Of a DNA stretch of 64,000 nucleotides, positions 25,128 to 35,074 are shown in pieces. The DNA is from DASSQJ01 sp963772645 (GTDB lineage: Bacteria; Actinomycetota; Actinomycetes; Actinomycetales; Dermatophilaceae). Position numbers and translations under genes: made by a program. Under the pieces are notes generated by a model that saw nothing but the letters and a program-made list of their open reading frames with translations, was not told the origin of the DNA and made no database searches. Where the stretch lies: positions 124,001-188,000 of the forward strand of contig CAVYYD010000010.1 of assembly GCA_963772645.1 (NCBI GenBank), read 5' to 3'. Numbering within the stretch: the stretch's first letter is position 1; each line of letters begins with the position of its first letter.

Positions 25128-26282
25128 TCACGGGCGGGCGAGCCGGCGAACGGCCGCCTCGACGCGTTCGTCCGTGGCGGTCAGGGCGACCCGGACGTGC
25201 TCGCGCGCGGAGGTGCCGTAGAAGTCGCCCGGGGCGACGAGGATGCCGCGGGCCGCGAGCCGGTCGACGGTGCGCCGCCCGTCCTCCCCCGCCGTGGCCC
25301 AGAGGTAGAGGCCGGCCTCGGAGTCCTCGACCCGCAGCCCGAACCCTTCGATCGCCGCCAGCAGCCCGGCCCGGCGGCCGGCGTAGCGAGCCTTCTGCTC
25401 GGCGACGTGGTGGTGGTCGGCGAGGGCCGCGATGGTGGCGCGTTGGACCGGCCACGGCACCATCATCCCGGCGTGCTTGCGCACCTGCAGGAGGCGGCCG
25501 ACGAGGGCCGGGTCGCCGGCGACGAACGCCGCCCGGTACCCCGCGAGGTTGGACTGCTTGGACAGCGAGTAGACGCACAGCAGGCCCTCGGGCGAGCCAC
25601 CGGTGACACGAGGGTCGAGGATCGACGGGGTGGTGGGCGGCTCCCGGGACCCCGCGGCGCGCTCGCGCCAGTCCAGCTCGGCGTAGCACTCGTCGCTGGC
25701 CACGACGATGCCGTGGGCCCGGGCCCACGCCACGACCTTCGCGAGGTGCTCGATGCCGAGCACCCGCCCGGTCGGGTTGGCCGGGGTGTTGAGCCACATC
25801 AGCTTCGGCCGGGTGGCCTCGGTCAGTGGCCCCAGCGCGGTGATCGCGTCGACGGGCACCGGGACCGCCCCGGCGAGCCGCGCCCCGACGTCGTAGGTCG
25901 GGTACGCCACCCGCGGGTAGGCGACGACGTCTCCCGCGCCGAGCCCGAGCAGCAGCGGCAGCCACGCGACGAGCTCCTTGGAGCCCACGGTGGGCAGCAC
26001 GCCCGCCGGGTCGAGGTCCGGGACGCCGCGCCGCTCGGCGAACCAGTGCGCGACGGCCTCGCGCAGGTCGGGGGTGCCGTGGGTCTGCGGGTAGCCGGGG
26101 GCGTCGGAGGCCGCGGCGAGGGCGTCGCGGACCACCTGCGGGGTGGGGTCGACGGGCGTCCCCACCGACAGGTCGACGATGCCGTGACCGGCTCCACCCT
26201 CGAGGGTGTCGTCGGAAAAGGCGCTCGCCCGCTCCTTGGCCGGAGCGAGCGAGTCCCAGGGGAAGTCGGGGAGGCGGAGCAC
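25128..26282 (-). CDS. dapC: Succinyldiaminopimelate transaminase
   Basis: A 384-aa fold-type I, PLP-dependent aminotransferase. Motifs: HGIVDLSVGTPVDPTP, PGYPQTHGTPDLREAVAHW, NTPANPTGRVL, SDECYAELDW and the PLP-lysine region YSLSKQSNLAGYR. The HGI...GTPVDPTP start and the location behind ferredoxin fit the actinobacterial DapC, which converts N-succinyl-2-amino-6-ketopimelate with glutamate. GTG 26282 begins 3 nt after the ferredoxin stop, so they are co-transcribed. dapE and dapD lie 4 kb away. Confidence 0.9.
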   Translation of the reverse strand: MLRLPDFPWDSLAPAKERASAFSDDTLEGGAGHGIVDLSVGTPVDPTPQVVRDALAAASDAPGYPQTHGTPDLREAVAHWFAERRGVPDLDPAGVLPTVGSKELVAWLPLLLGLGAGDVVAYPRVAYPTYDVGARLAGAVPVPVDAITALGPLTEATRPKLMWLNTPANPTGRVLGIEHLAKVVAWARAHGIVVASDECYAELDWRERAAGSREPPTTPSILDPRVTGGSPEGLLCVYSLSKQSNLAGYRAAFVAGDPALVGRLLQVRKHAGMMVPWPVQRATIAALADHHHVAEQKARYAGRRAGLLAAIEGFGLRVEDSEAGLYLWATAGEDGRRTVDRLAARGILVAPGDFYGTSAREHVRVALTATDERVEAAVRRLARP

Positions 26283-26285
26283 GCC

Positions 26286-26612
26286 CTACTCGTCGTGCTG
26301 CTGCGGCGGCAGGTCGGCGATGATCGGGTGGTCCTTCGGGATCATCCCAAGCTTGGCGGCGCCGCCCGGGCTGCCGAGGTCGTCGAAGAACTCGACGTTG
26401 GCCTTGTAGTACTCGGCCCACTGCTCGGGGACGTCGTCCTCGTAGTAGATCGCCTCGACCGGGCAGACCGGCTCGCAGGCCCCGCAGTCGACGCACTCGT
26501 CGGGGTGGATGTAGAGACTGCGCTCGCCCTCGTAGATGCAGTCGACCGGGCACTCCTCGATGCAGGCCTTGTCCTTGAGGTCAACGCAGGGCTGCGCGAT
26601 CACGTAGGTCAT
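26286..26612 (-). CDS. fdxA: Ferredoxin (7Fe/8Fe FdxA type)
   Basis: A 108-aa bacterial ferredoxin of the FdxA type. The N-terminal cluster motif is CVDLKDKACIEECPVDCIYE and the second is CVDCGACEPVCPVEAIYYED, giving two Fe-S clusters. The C-terminal extension (about 60-108, WAEYYKANVEFFDDLG) is the actinobacterial form. ATG 26612 follows the TAGTAT box by 7 nt. It serves as an electron carrier to many partners; the operon link to dapC is common in actinobacteria. Confidence 0.93.
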   Translation of the reverse strand: MTYVIAQPCVDLKDKACIEECPVDCIYEGERSLYIHPDECVDCGACEPVCPVEAIYYEDDVPEQWAEYYKANVEFFDDLGSPGGAAKLGMIPKDHPIIADLPPQQHDE

Positions 26613-26619
26613 ACCGCCC

Positions 26620-26626
26620 ATACTAT
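26620..26626. promoter_or_regulatory. Overlapping divergent -10 boxes sharing ATACTAT
   Basis: Minus strand: TAGTAT (26625-26620) is 7 nt before the fdxA ATG at 26612. Plus strand: TACTAT (26621-26626) is 7 nt before the GNAT ATG at 26634. The two hexamers share five base pairs, and the whole intergenic gap is only 21 bp. Confidence 0.55.
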
Positions 26627-26633
26627 GCGCGCC

Positions 26634-27680
26634 ATGGGTGCTGACGAGCGAGGGCCCGGCGGGTCCGGGAACGCGGCCGCGGGACCGACGGCCGGCCGCC
26701 TCCCGCGGGTCGGCGCACGGGTCGTCGTGCGGCACCGGCTGCCCGCCGCGGACCCGGCCACCGGGGCCCGGCTCACCGACGTCGTCGGCGACCTCGTCGC
26801 CGCCGACGGCGACGTCCTCGTCGTCTCGACCCGCCACGGCCGGGTGCGGGTCGACGCCGCGTCGGTGGAGGTCGTGCATGAGGTGCCACCGCGGCCGAGC
26901 CGCCGCGGCGCACCGCACCGGGCGCTGTCGGTCGCGGACCTGCAACGGGTGATGCTCGGGGCGTGGCCGGCGATGGAGACGGCGCGGCTCGGCGACTGGG
27001 TGCTGCGGGCCTCCCGCGGGTTCACCCACCGCGCCAACTCGGTGATGACCGCCGGCTCGCCCGGCCGCCCGCTCGGCGCCGCCCTCGACGAGGTGGAGGC
27101 CTGGTACGCGCGGCGGGGCCTTCCGAGTGACCTCACCGTCGCCGGGCCGGTCGGTTTCGTGCCCGCGCAGGACCCGCTCGCCGCGGAGCTCCTCGCCCGT
27201 GGGTACGCCCCCCGGGTGGTGACCCGCACGCTGACCGCCTCGGTCGAGGAGGTGCTGCGCGCCGGTGGCCCCGCGTCCGCGGGACCGGTCGAGGTGACCA
27301 CGTCCCAGGAGCTGTCGGAGGAGTGGCTGGAGGCCTTCCGCGGCTACCGCCCGGTCGACGACGTGGCGGCCCGCGCCGTGCTCACCGGCTCCCCTGCGCA
27401 GGACCTCGCGACCGCCCGGACCGCCGACGGCCGGGTCGTCGGGATCGGGCGGCTCGGCGTGGCCTCGGCGTGGGGCGGGGTCGCGGCGATGTGGGTCGAC
27501 CCCCGCGCTCGGCGCACCGGCGTCGCGAGCGCGGTGCTCGCCACCCTGGCGGCCAGGGCGCGCGGCCGCGGCATCCGCTCGCTGCACCTGCAGACCGACA
27601 CCGACAACACCGCGGCGCTGCGTCTCTACGCGAAGCACGGGTTCGGGGCGCACCACGAGTACGTCAACCTGCGCCGGTGA
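26634..27680 (+). CDS. GNAT-family N-acetyltransferase with N-terminal SH3-like domain
   Basis: A 348-aa protein. Residues about 15-95 form a small beta domain (RVGARVVVRHRLP, TDVVGDLVAADGDVLVVSTR). Residues about 105-345 hold a GNAT domain with the acetyl-CoA loop MWVDPRARRTGVASAVLATL and the C-terminal LQTDTDNTAALRLYAKHGF. The architecture is the common actinobacterial 'GNAT with extra N-terminal domain'. The substrate is unknown. ATG 26634 is preferred over 26625 because of the -10 spacing. Confidence 0.82.
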   Translation: MGADERGPGGSGNAAAGPTAGRLPRVGARVVVRHRLPAADPATGARLTDVVGDLVAADGDVLVVSTRHGRVRVDAASVEVVHEVPPRPSRRGAPHRALSVADLQRVMLGAWPAMETARLGDWVLRASRGFTHRANSVMTAGSPGRPLGAALDEVEAWYARRGLPSDLTVAGPVGFVPAQDPLAAELLARGYAPRVVTRTLTASVEEVLRAGGPASAGPVEVTTSQELSEEWLEAFRGYRPVDDVAARAVLTGSPAQDLATARTADGRVVGIGRLGVASAWGGVAAMWVDPRARRTGVASAVLATLAARARGRGIRSLHLQTDTDNTAALRLYAKHGFGAHHEYVNLRR

Positions 27681-27702
27681 CCACCCGGCGCCCACCGGCG
27701 GC

Positions 27703-28221
27703 TCAGCAGTCGAAGACCGACCAGCAGAGGTCGTTGCGCCGGCGCTGGTCCTCGATCACGAGCCCGCGGACCTCGGCGGGCAGCTGCTCGCGCTGCCAGC
27801 GACACTCCCGGCGCCCGCCCGCACCGGCCGCACCGGCCTCCGCGGCCGCGGCCCGGACCGCGCGGATGGCGTAGGCGGCCACCCCGAGGTCGTGCTCGGC
27901 GACGTGGGGCACCGCGGCCGCCTGACCGGCGGCGTAGGCCGCGAAGCGCGGCGCGCCGACGAGGTCGCGGGCGACTGCCATCGCGTGCCCCCCGGCGGCC
28001 CGGGCCTGCATCATCCGCAGGTCCCCGCGCACCCAAGCCCGGGCGGCCTCGACCGCCGCACGGGGCCTCGGGTCCCCGGGCCGAGCCGCCTCGAAGAGCG
28101 GCACGACGTGCTCGGCGCAGGCCGCCGCCCAGAGGGCGAGCCGGTGGTGGTCGGCGTCGGTCAGGGTGCCGCCCCGGCGGATCGTGACGAGCCGGGGGTC
28201 GCGGACCGAGGGGAGGATCAC
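27703..28221 (-). CDS. Helical protein resembling the Imm-5-like 'putative immunity protein' domain
   Basis: A 172-aa helical protein. The repeated EAARPGDPRPRAAVEAARAWVRG, LRMMQARAAGGHA and AAAVPHVAEHDLGVAAYAIRA patterns resemble the Imm-5-like domain, as I recall it. These genes are widespread in actinobacteria and usually are not next to a toxin. No toxin is visible here, so a real immunity role is unproven. GTG 28221 begins 10 nt after the stop of the upstream VanW gene. Confidence 0.55.
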   Translation of the reverse strand: MILPSVRDPRLVTIRRGGTLTDADHHRLALWAAACAEHVVPLFEAARPGDPRPRAAVEAARAWVRGDLRMMQARAAGGHAMAVARDLVGAPRFAAYAAGQAAAVPHVAEHDLGVAAYAIRAVRAAAAEAGAAGAGGRRECRWQREQLPAEVRGLVIEDQRRRNDLCWSVFDC

Positions 28222-28231
28222 CGGGGCCGGC

Positions 28232-29964
28232 TCAGCCGCCGTGGTAGGTGCAGGTGACGTCGTCCTCGGGCCGGTAGCGGGTCGTGAGCTTCTCGGTCCG
28301 GACCACCGTCCCCTCCTTCCGGAAGATGCGGCTGACGTCCACCGCGAACCCCTCGACCGGGTCCTGCGGCACGCAGGTCGGGGAGCCGTCGACGACCTTC
28401 TTCGGCGGCACCACGTCGTACCGGTCGCTCGTCGTCGCCCCGACGTCCCACGTCTTCGTGCCGTGGAGGTCGACGGTCATCGAGGTGTCCGTCGTGCGCA
28501 CCCGGACCAGCACTCCGCCGTCGGTGCTGTTGGTCCACCTCAGGTCCACGTCCGGGGAGGAGAACCTCGCCTCCCGCCCCTCGGGGTAGCCGGAGACGTA
28601 GGACGCGTGCGGGGTCCAGGCGTCGAGGCGCATCCCCGCGAAGAACGCCGCGTTGAAGACCGTCGTCGCGACCTGGGACAGGCCGTCGCCGTCGGACGGC
28701 CCAGCCGGGCCGGTGCCGGTGGTGCCCGCCGGGACGCCGCCGCCGTCGGCGCCGGCCGCGTCGCCGAGGACGGCCTGGAGGCTGAGCTGTCCGCCGGGCA
28801 GCAGGTAGGTGCCGTCGACCAGCGAGCCCGCCGTCCTGATGGCCTGCGCCCGGGCCTGGCAGCACGGGAAGTACGTGGTGAAGGAGGAGATCTTCTCCTT
28901 CGGCAGGGTGGCCGTGAGCCGCTGCGTGGTCCACTGCGGCTGGGTCTCGCGGGTGACGACGGTGGCGGTGCGCTCCGTGCTGGAGATCGCCCGCCAGACG
29001 GCGGTGCGGATCGAGTCGTCGTCGAGCATGTGCCCGGGCACCGCGTCGTGCACGGTCGGGACGAGGCCGGAGAAGGTGACGGTGGCATCCCGTGGCTCGG
29101 TCTGCGCGCCGGCCGCGACCGCGGCGTCGTGGACCAGAGCGACCAGCTTCGCGTCGTCGGCCCGCGGGGTGATGGTGCCGTCCGCCGCGGGGGTGAGGAC
29201 GACCGCGTCGGCGAAGTCGGCGGGCTCGAGGGTGAACGTGGTCCCCCCGGCGTCGACCGTGACCGGCGTGGAGACCGCGACCGCCGCGAACCCCGTTCGC
29301 GCCTTCTCGAGCTCGCTCGCCGCGACCTTCGGGGCGAGGGTCTGCGCGGCGACGTCGATGCTGTGGTCGAGCGGCCACTGCAGGCGGACGAGGTCGGCGG
29401 TACCGGCCACGTCGAGCCGGCTGCCCGGGACCGGCGCGGTGTAGGAGACCCGCCCGCCGCTGACCGAGAGCGACCCTCGCGAGGGGCGGCGTCGAGCTCC
29501 GCGCGGGCCCCCTCGAGCGCCGCGTCGAAGCGCGAGCGGTCCACGGTGACCGTCGCCGGCGCGTCGCCGCCGCCGGCGACGTGCCGCCACAGCACCCGCG
29601 GGTCGAGGCTGAAGCCGGTCAGGGCCCGGACCGTGGCGTCGACGTCGACCCCGAGGCCGAGGTCCGTCACCGCCAGCTCGGCCCGGCCGGCCCGGGAGGT
29701 GAAGGTGACCGGGGCGGCGAGCCGCCGGTGAGCCCCGCGGCCAACGCGGCACGCGCCTCGTCGCGGGTCGGCCCCGCCGAGAGCGACCCCGGCCACGGTG
29801 GTCCCTCGCGGGACACGCTCGCCGTACCACCAGGCGGCACCGACGTAGGCCAGGGCGAGCAGCAGCAGCACGCCGAGCAGGAACAGCGGCCCGCGGCCCC
29901 GGCGCCCCTCCCCGACCTCCCCCGTGGGCTCGTCCCACGTGGAGTCGAGGAGGTCCTGGCTCAC
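28232..29964 (-). CDS. VanW-family exported protein (frame broken in the N-terminal half)
   Basis: About 577 aa after correction. N-terminal cytoplasmic stretch, a transmembrane helix (LFLLGVLLLLALAYVGAAWW), repeated peptidoglycan-binding-like DUF4131/YoaR-type domains and a C-terminal VanW domain (PCCQARAQAIRTAG, PGGQLSLQAVLG, GLSQVATTVFNAAFFAG). Frame breaks: a missing C at about 29483-29486 joins ARAELDAA to PSRGSLSVSGG. Two compensating shifts at about 29765 and 29730 turn a degenerate stretch into GPTRDEARAALAAGLTG. GTG 29964 overlaps the flavin-reductase stop by GTGA. Likely a cell-surface or wall-associated role. Confidence 0.75.
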
Positions 29965-30458
29965 GCGAGGCTCCCGTACCCGCCCCGGTAGTGGACCAGC
30001 GCGGGGGCGGTCGCCTCCGGCAGGTCGACGGCGAGCACCTCGCCGACGACGATCGAGTGGTCACCGGCCGGGTGGACGTCCGTGGTGCGCACCTCGAGGT
30101 GCATCAGGGCCCCGTCGAGGAGCGCGACCCCGGTCCGGGCGCCGCGACGGAACGGGGTCCGGTCGAGCTGGCCGTGCAGCGGCCGGCCGCGGGTGGCGAA
30201 CCAGTCGGACGCGCCGCGCTGGTCGGCGGTCAGCACGCTGACCCCCCAGACCCCGGCCTCGACGACGGCGTCGTGGAAACGCGACTCGACCTCGGCGCAG
30301 CACAGGACGAGGAGGGGCTCGAGGGAGACCGAGGTGACGGTGTCGGCGGTCATCGCGTGGTCGTGTCCGGAGGCGAACGTCGTGAGGACGCTGACCCCGC
30401 ACGCGAGCCGTCCCATGGCCTGCCGGTAGACGGCGCTGTCGACGGGCTGCTCGCTCAC
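29961..30458 (-). CDS. Flavin reductase-like domain protein
   Basis: A 165-aa split-barrel FMN-binding protein. Motifs: YRQAMGRLACGVSVLTT, HAMTADTVTSVSLEPLLVLCC, GVWGVSVLTADQ, and a C-terminal GDHSIVVGEVLAVD, typical of the flavin_reduct family that supplies reduced flavin to monooxygenases. Start GTG 30458 overlaps the mshB stop by GTGA, and its own stop overlaps vanW by GTGA. The partner oxygenase, if any, is not in the window. Confidence 0.85.
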   Translation of the reverse strand: MSEQPVDSAVYRQAMGRLACGVSVLTTFASGHDHAMTADTVTSVSLEPLLVLCCAEVESRFHDAVVEAGVWGVSVLTADQRGASDWFATRGRPLHGQLDRTPFRRGARTGVALLDGALMHLEVRTTDVHPAGDHSIVVGEVLAVDLPEATAPALVHYRGGYGSLA

Positions 30459-31332
30459 GCTGCTCCTTCGGGAACCGGCCGGCCGCTCACCGGGTCGAGC
30501 CGGGCGTATCCCTCCCGGCCGGAGAGCCGGAAGACATAGCGGTTGGACAAGGCATACCACCCCCGGCCGACGACGACCTGCGTCCCGTGCTCGCGCAGCG
30601 CGCGTGTCCGCACCCGCTCGGCGGCGGGGTCGACCACGGCCCGGGTCACGACCCCGTCGGGCACCACCGACGCGGCGTACGGGTTCCCCTCCCCCGGGAC
30701 GACCCAGCCCTCGTCGGTCGGAACGTGGGCAGCGAGCCACTCCCGGTCCTGCGCGGCCCAGCTGAGCGGGGTCAGCGCCCCGAGCAGCGCCGGGGCCGAG
30801 TCGCCGAGGTCGGCGACGGCCGTGCGGGTCGCCTCGTGGGTGCGGACGTGGTCGGGGTGGCCGTAGCCGCCCCCGGCGTCGTAGGTGAGGACGACGTCGG
30901 GGCGGACCGCCTCGAGGACCGCGCGCACGGCGTCCGCCGCGACCCGCAGCGGCACGCCGCGCCCAGGCGCGCGGGTGCGCCGGAGGCCGGCGACCCGGCC
31001 ATCCCGGAGTCGCGGAAGGCGGGCGCGCCGCCCGGGCCGTCGCCACCCAGCAGGTGGTGGGTGACGCCGAGGACGTCCATCGCCCGCGCCAGCTCTCCGC
31101 GGCGGTGGGCCGCGAGCGCCTCGCCGTCGCCCTCGAGGTGCGCCAGGTCGGCGGGGATGACCTCACCCTCCTCGCCGAGCGTGCAGGTCAGGACGTGGAC
31201 GTCGTCGCCGCGCGCGACGTGGTGGGCGGTGGCGACGCCGGTGGTCAGGGTCTCGTCGTCGGGGTGGGCGTGGACCAGGAGCAGCCGGGCGCTCCCGGCG
31301 CCGGGCCCGAGACCGTCGAGCAGGCCCCTCAC
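30455..31332 (-). CDS. mshB: N-acetyl-GlcN-Ins deacetylase of mycothiol synthesis (frame broken mid-gene)
   Basis: About 292 aa after correction. PIG-L/LmbE-fold zinc deacetylase: HAHPDDETLTTG (zinc ligands) near the start, LTCTLGEEGEVIPA, and LTYDAGGGYGHPDHVRTHEA. This combination is typical of MshB, which removes acetate from GlcNAc-inositol on the way to mycothiol. The frame changes at about 30960-30961: adding one base makes ...APARLGRGVPLRVAADAVRA. GTG 31332 overlaps the stop of the peptide-binding gene by GTGA. Confidence 0.85.
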
Positions 31333-33175
31333 CGCACCACCGCGATGTCGGCGAGCTCGACGACCCCGCCGAGGACCGAGTTCGCCGAGAGGTTGCGGAC
31401 GTCCGAGCCGCAGACGTACAGCGCCCGGCGCTCGGCGAGACCGATGTAGGCGCCCTTGGACAGCAGGGAGGCGTCGATCGCGGCCCACTCCTTCTCCCGC
31501 GCGGCGGGGTCGGCGGTGGCCTCGGTCTTCGCCATCCAGTCGTCGAGCGCCTTGTCGTTCCAGTACCCGTAGTCGCGGCCCGGGCCGGCGGCGGTCAGGT
31601 TGATCGAGCTGTCGAAGAGCGGCGGCAGCACGGTGGAGGCGGAGGCCCAGGCCGGCGCCCAGTTCGACCAGAACAGGTCGATGCCCTTGCTCGCCTCGGG
31701 GTCGCTGATCGTCGCGAAGTAGCTGTCGGCGAGCGGCTTGGGCGTGGGGTCGAAACCCGCCTCGCGCCAGCCGGCGACGAGCGCCGCCATCGCCTTGTCG
31801 GCGGTCGGGGTCGAGCGGTAGGCCACGGTGAACGCGACCGGCTCGGTGGCACCGGCGTCGGCGAGCAGCCGCTTGGCCTGCGCCGGGTCACCCCGGTCGC
31901 CGGCACCCACGGGGTCCTCGTCGTGGGCGGCGGGGAGGGCCGCCGGCAGCAGGGAGCGGGTCGGCTCGGCGGCGCTGGGGCCGCCGATGGCGGTGACGTA
32001 GGCCTCCCGGTTGGTCGCGGCGGCGAGGGCGAGCCGGACCTTCTCGTCCTTGAAGACCGCGCTCCGCGTGTTCGGGACGAGGTAGTCGACGAGGCCGGTG
32101 AGCGGGTTGACCGACCGCTCGTCGAGGCTCTGCACCGCGGTGATGTGCTGCTGGATGGCGGGCGGGGCCGAGCCGAGGGAGACCGACACCCGGCCGGTCT
32201 CGCCGTCGGCCATGATCTGCTGGGCGACCGCCTGGGTGTCCATCCCCTCCTGGTAGCGGATCTCGTCGGGGTAGGCCTTGCGGACCGGGTCGCGTCGCCG
32301 CCGACCAGCGCAGGGTTGCGCACGAAGGTCCCGCCGCGGCCCGGCTCCCAGGTGCCCTGGAGCATGTACGGGCCGGCCGAGAAGACGTCGTAGGTGCCGT
32401 CCTTGCCCTGGTCGGCGGACTTCTTCACCGGGCCGAACGCGGGCTGGGTGACCATCTCGGCGAAGTCGGCGAGCGGCCGGCTGAGCCGGAAGGTGATGCG
32501 CTGGCCGTCACAGGAGACCGCCTCGTCGAAGGCCTTCTGGCCCTTGGCCGCGTCGGCACCGGTGGCGTACGGACCCGCGTAGGTGCTCGTCCCGTCCGGG
32601 TCGCGCGGGATGTCGAGCGCCGCCAGGGCGTCGGTGGGGCCACCGGTGATGTCCTTGGTGGCGAACGTCCGGGAGATGCCGTAGGCGACGTCCTCGCAGG
32701 TCACGGGGGTGCCGTCCTGCCAGCGGACGCCGTCGCGCAGGGTGAAGACCCACGTCCTGAGGTCCTTGCTCGGGGTGCCGGTGTCGGTGGCGAGGTCGCC
32801 GACCAGCCGGGACTGCCGGGCCAGCTCGGTGCTCGGGGCGTACGCCGTCAGGGTGCGGGCGAAGACCCGCCCGGCGAAGGCCATGTCCTCGCGGGTCGCG
32901 ATGCGCTGCGGGTCCCACGCCCCGACCGGGCCGAGGGAGAGCGCGTGCAGGACCCCACCCCGGGCGTCGACGCGGTCGCCGACCGCCGAGCTCGGCAGCG
33001 TGTCCGGGGAGGCGACCGTCGTCGGCCGGGTCAGGTACCAGGCACCGGTGGCGACCAGGGCGAGGACGAGGGCTCCGGCCAGCAGCACCAGCCTCAGCGG
33101 GCGGTCACGGTGCCGCGATGCGCGGCGGCCGGCGCGGGTGGTGTCGGGGGCGGGGGCGTCCGGGGTCTCCGGCAC
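31329..33175 (-). CDS. Family 5 extracellular solute (peptide)-binding protein (frame broken mid-gene)
   Basis: About 615 aa after correction. One N-terminal hydrophobic helix (LRLVLLAGALVLALVATGAWYL) without lipobox Cys, then an SBP_bac_5 domain: DGVRWQDGTPVTCEDVAYGI, LVPNTRSAVFKDEKVRLALA, GIDLFWSNWAPAWASASTVL. The anchor helix and missing lipobox suggest it stays membrane-bound. The frame changes at about 32290: adding one G yields NPALVGGDADPVRKAYPDEI. GTG 33175 has AGGAGG about 9 nt upstream, inside the end of typA. There is no permease nearby on this strand; the oligopeptide importer lies on the other strand. Confidence 0.8.
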
Positions 33176-33178
33176 GGG

Positions 33179-35074
33179 TCAGGTCCTCCTCGCACGGGCA
33201 GCGGCGCGGGCGCGCAGGGTCTGGTCGAGCTCGACCTTCCGGATCCGCACGGCCTCGGGGGTGACCTCGACGCACTCGTCCTCGCGGCAGAACTCGAGGG
33301 ACTGCTCGAGGGAGAGGACGCGTGGCGGGGCGAGGCGCTCGAGCACCTCGGCGGTCGAGGACCGCACGTTGGTGAGCTTCTTCTCCTTGGTGATGTTGAC
33401 GTCCATGTCGTCGGCGCGGGAGTTCTCGCCGACGACCATCCCCTCGTAGACCTCGGTGGTCGGCGGCACGAAGAGGGACCCCCGCTCCTGGAGGTTCATC
33501 ATCGCGTAGGACGTCGCGGCGCCGGACCGGTCGGCGACGAGCGAGCCGGTGACCCGGGTCGAGATGTCGCCCAGCCACGGCTCGTAGCCCTCGAACACGT
33601 GGTGGGCGATGCCGGTGCCGCGGGTGTCGGTGAGGAACTGGGTGCGGAAGCCGATGAGCCCGCGGGAGGGGACGAGGTACTCCATCCGGACCCAGCCGGT
33701 CCCGTGGTTGGTCATCTGCTCCATCCGGCCCTTGCGGGCGGCGAGCAGCTGGGTGATGGCGCCGAGGTACTCCTCCGGGGTGTCGATGGTCAGCCGCTCG
33801 ACCGGCTCGTGGACCTTCCCGTCGACGGTGCGGGTGACGACCTCCGGCTTGCCGACGGTGAGCTCGTAGCCCTCACGGCGCATCTGCTCGACGAGGATCG
33901 CCAGCGCGAGCTCGCCGCGGCCCTGGACCTCCCAGGTGTCCGGGCGCTCGGTCTGCAGCACGCGCATCGAGACGTTGCCGACGAGCTCGCGGTCGAGGCG
34001 GTCCTTGACGAGGCGGGCGGTGACCTTGGCTCCCTTGACGCGGCCGGCCATCGGGCTGGTGTTGATGCCGATGGTCATCGAGATCGCCGGCTCGTCGACG
34101 GTGATGAGCGGGAGTGGCCGCGGGTCGTCGGCGTCGGCGAGGGTCTCGCCGATGGTGATCTCCGGGATCCCGGCGACGGCGATGATGTCGCCGGGTCCGG
34201 CCTCGTCGGCCGGGCGGCGCTCGAGGGCCTCGGTCATCAGCAGCTCGGTGATCTTGACCTTCTCCACCGACCCGTCCCGACGGCACCAGGCGACCTGCTG
34301 GCCCTTGCGGATCGTGCCGTTGTGCACCCGCAGCAGCGCCAGCCGCCCGAGGAAGTTCGAGGCGTCGAGGTTGGTGACGTGCGCCTGGAGCGGGGCGCCG
34401 TCCTCGTAGGACGGGGCCGGGATCGTCTCGATGATGGTCCGGAACAGCGGCTCGAGGTCGGGGCTGTCCGGCTGCTCACCGTCGCCGGGGCGGTTCCTCG
34501 AGGCACGCCCGGCCTTGGCGCTGGCGTAGACGACGGGGAAGTCGAGCTGGTCCTCGTGGTGCTCGACGTCCTCCAGGAGGTCCATGAACAGCTCGTAGAC
34601 CTCGTCGACGACCTCGCCGATCCGGGCGTCGGGACGGTCGACCTTGTTGATGCACAGGACCACCGGCAGCCGCGCGGCGAGCGCCTTGCGCAGCACGAAC
34701 CGGGTCTGCGGGAGGGGGCCCTCGCTCGCGTCGACGAGGAGGACGACACCGTCGACCATCGACAGGCCGCGCTCCACCTCCCCGCCGAAGTCGGCGTGGC
34801 CCGGGGTGTCGATGATGTTGATCGTCATCCCGCCGGGCAGCCCGGCCTCGGCCGCGGCCTTCCCGGCGTACCGGACGGCGGTGTTCTTCGCGAGGATGGT
34901 GATGCCCTTCTCGCGCTCGAGGTCGCCGCTGTCCATCGCCCGCTCCGCGATGTGGTCGTGCTCGCCGAACGCCCCGGACTGCCACAGCATCTTGTCGACG
35001 AGGGTCGTCTTCCCGTGGTCGACGTGGGCGACGATGGCGACGTTGCGGAGGTCGTCGCGACGGGAGACAGACAT
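33179..35074 (-). CDS. typA: TypA/BipA ribosome-associated translational GTPase
   Basis: A 631-aa GTPase. G1 AHVDHGKTTL (about 16-25), the switch I region EREKGITI, G3 DTPGHADFGGE, G4 NKVD, G5 SAKAG, followed by EF-G-like domains III and V and the BipA C-terminal domain (GENSRADDMDVNITKEKKLT). It acts at the ribosome in stress and 50S assembly. ATG 35074 has no clear Shine-Dalgarno. First gene of the run typA, SBP, mshB, flavin reductase, vanW, Imm-5-like; the gaps are tiny or overlapping. Confidence 0.95.
   Translation of the reverse strand: MSVSRRDDLRNVAIVAHVDHGKTTLVDKMLWQSGAFGEHDHIAERAMDSGDLEREKGITILAKNTAVRYAGKAAAEAGLPGGMTINIIDTPGHADFGGEVERGLSMVDGVVLLVDASEGPLPQTRFVLRKALAARLPVVLCINKVDRPDARIGEVVDEVYELFMDLLEDVEHHEDQLDFPVVYASAKAGRASRNRPGDGEQPDSPDLEPLFRTIIETIPAPSYEDGAPLQAHVTNLDASNFLGRLALLRVHNGTIRKGQQVAWCRRDGSVEKVKITELLMTEALERRPADEAGPGDIIAVAGIPEITIGETLADADDPRPLPLITVDEPAISMTIGINTSPMAGRVKGAKVTARLVKDRLDRELVGNVSMRVLQTERPDTWEVQGRGELALAILVEQMRREGYELTVGKPEVVTRTVDGKVHEPVERLTIDTPEEYLGAITQLLAARKGRMEQMTNHGTGWVRMEYLVPSRGLIGFRTQFLTDTRGTGIAHHVFEGYEPWLGDISTRVTGSLVADRSGAATSYAMMNLQERGSLFVPPTTEVYEGMVVGENSRADDMDVNITKEKKLTNVRSSTAEVLERLAPPRVLSLEQSLEFCREDECVEVTPEAVRIRKVELDQTLRARAAARARRT

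Noticed and set aside
27703..28221. Toxin-immunity module suggested by the Imm-5-like domain
   Set aside because: No toxin gene or secretion signal is adjacent; the domain is common in actinobacteria outside such modules.
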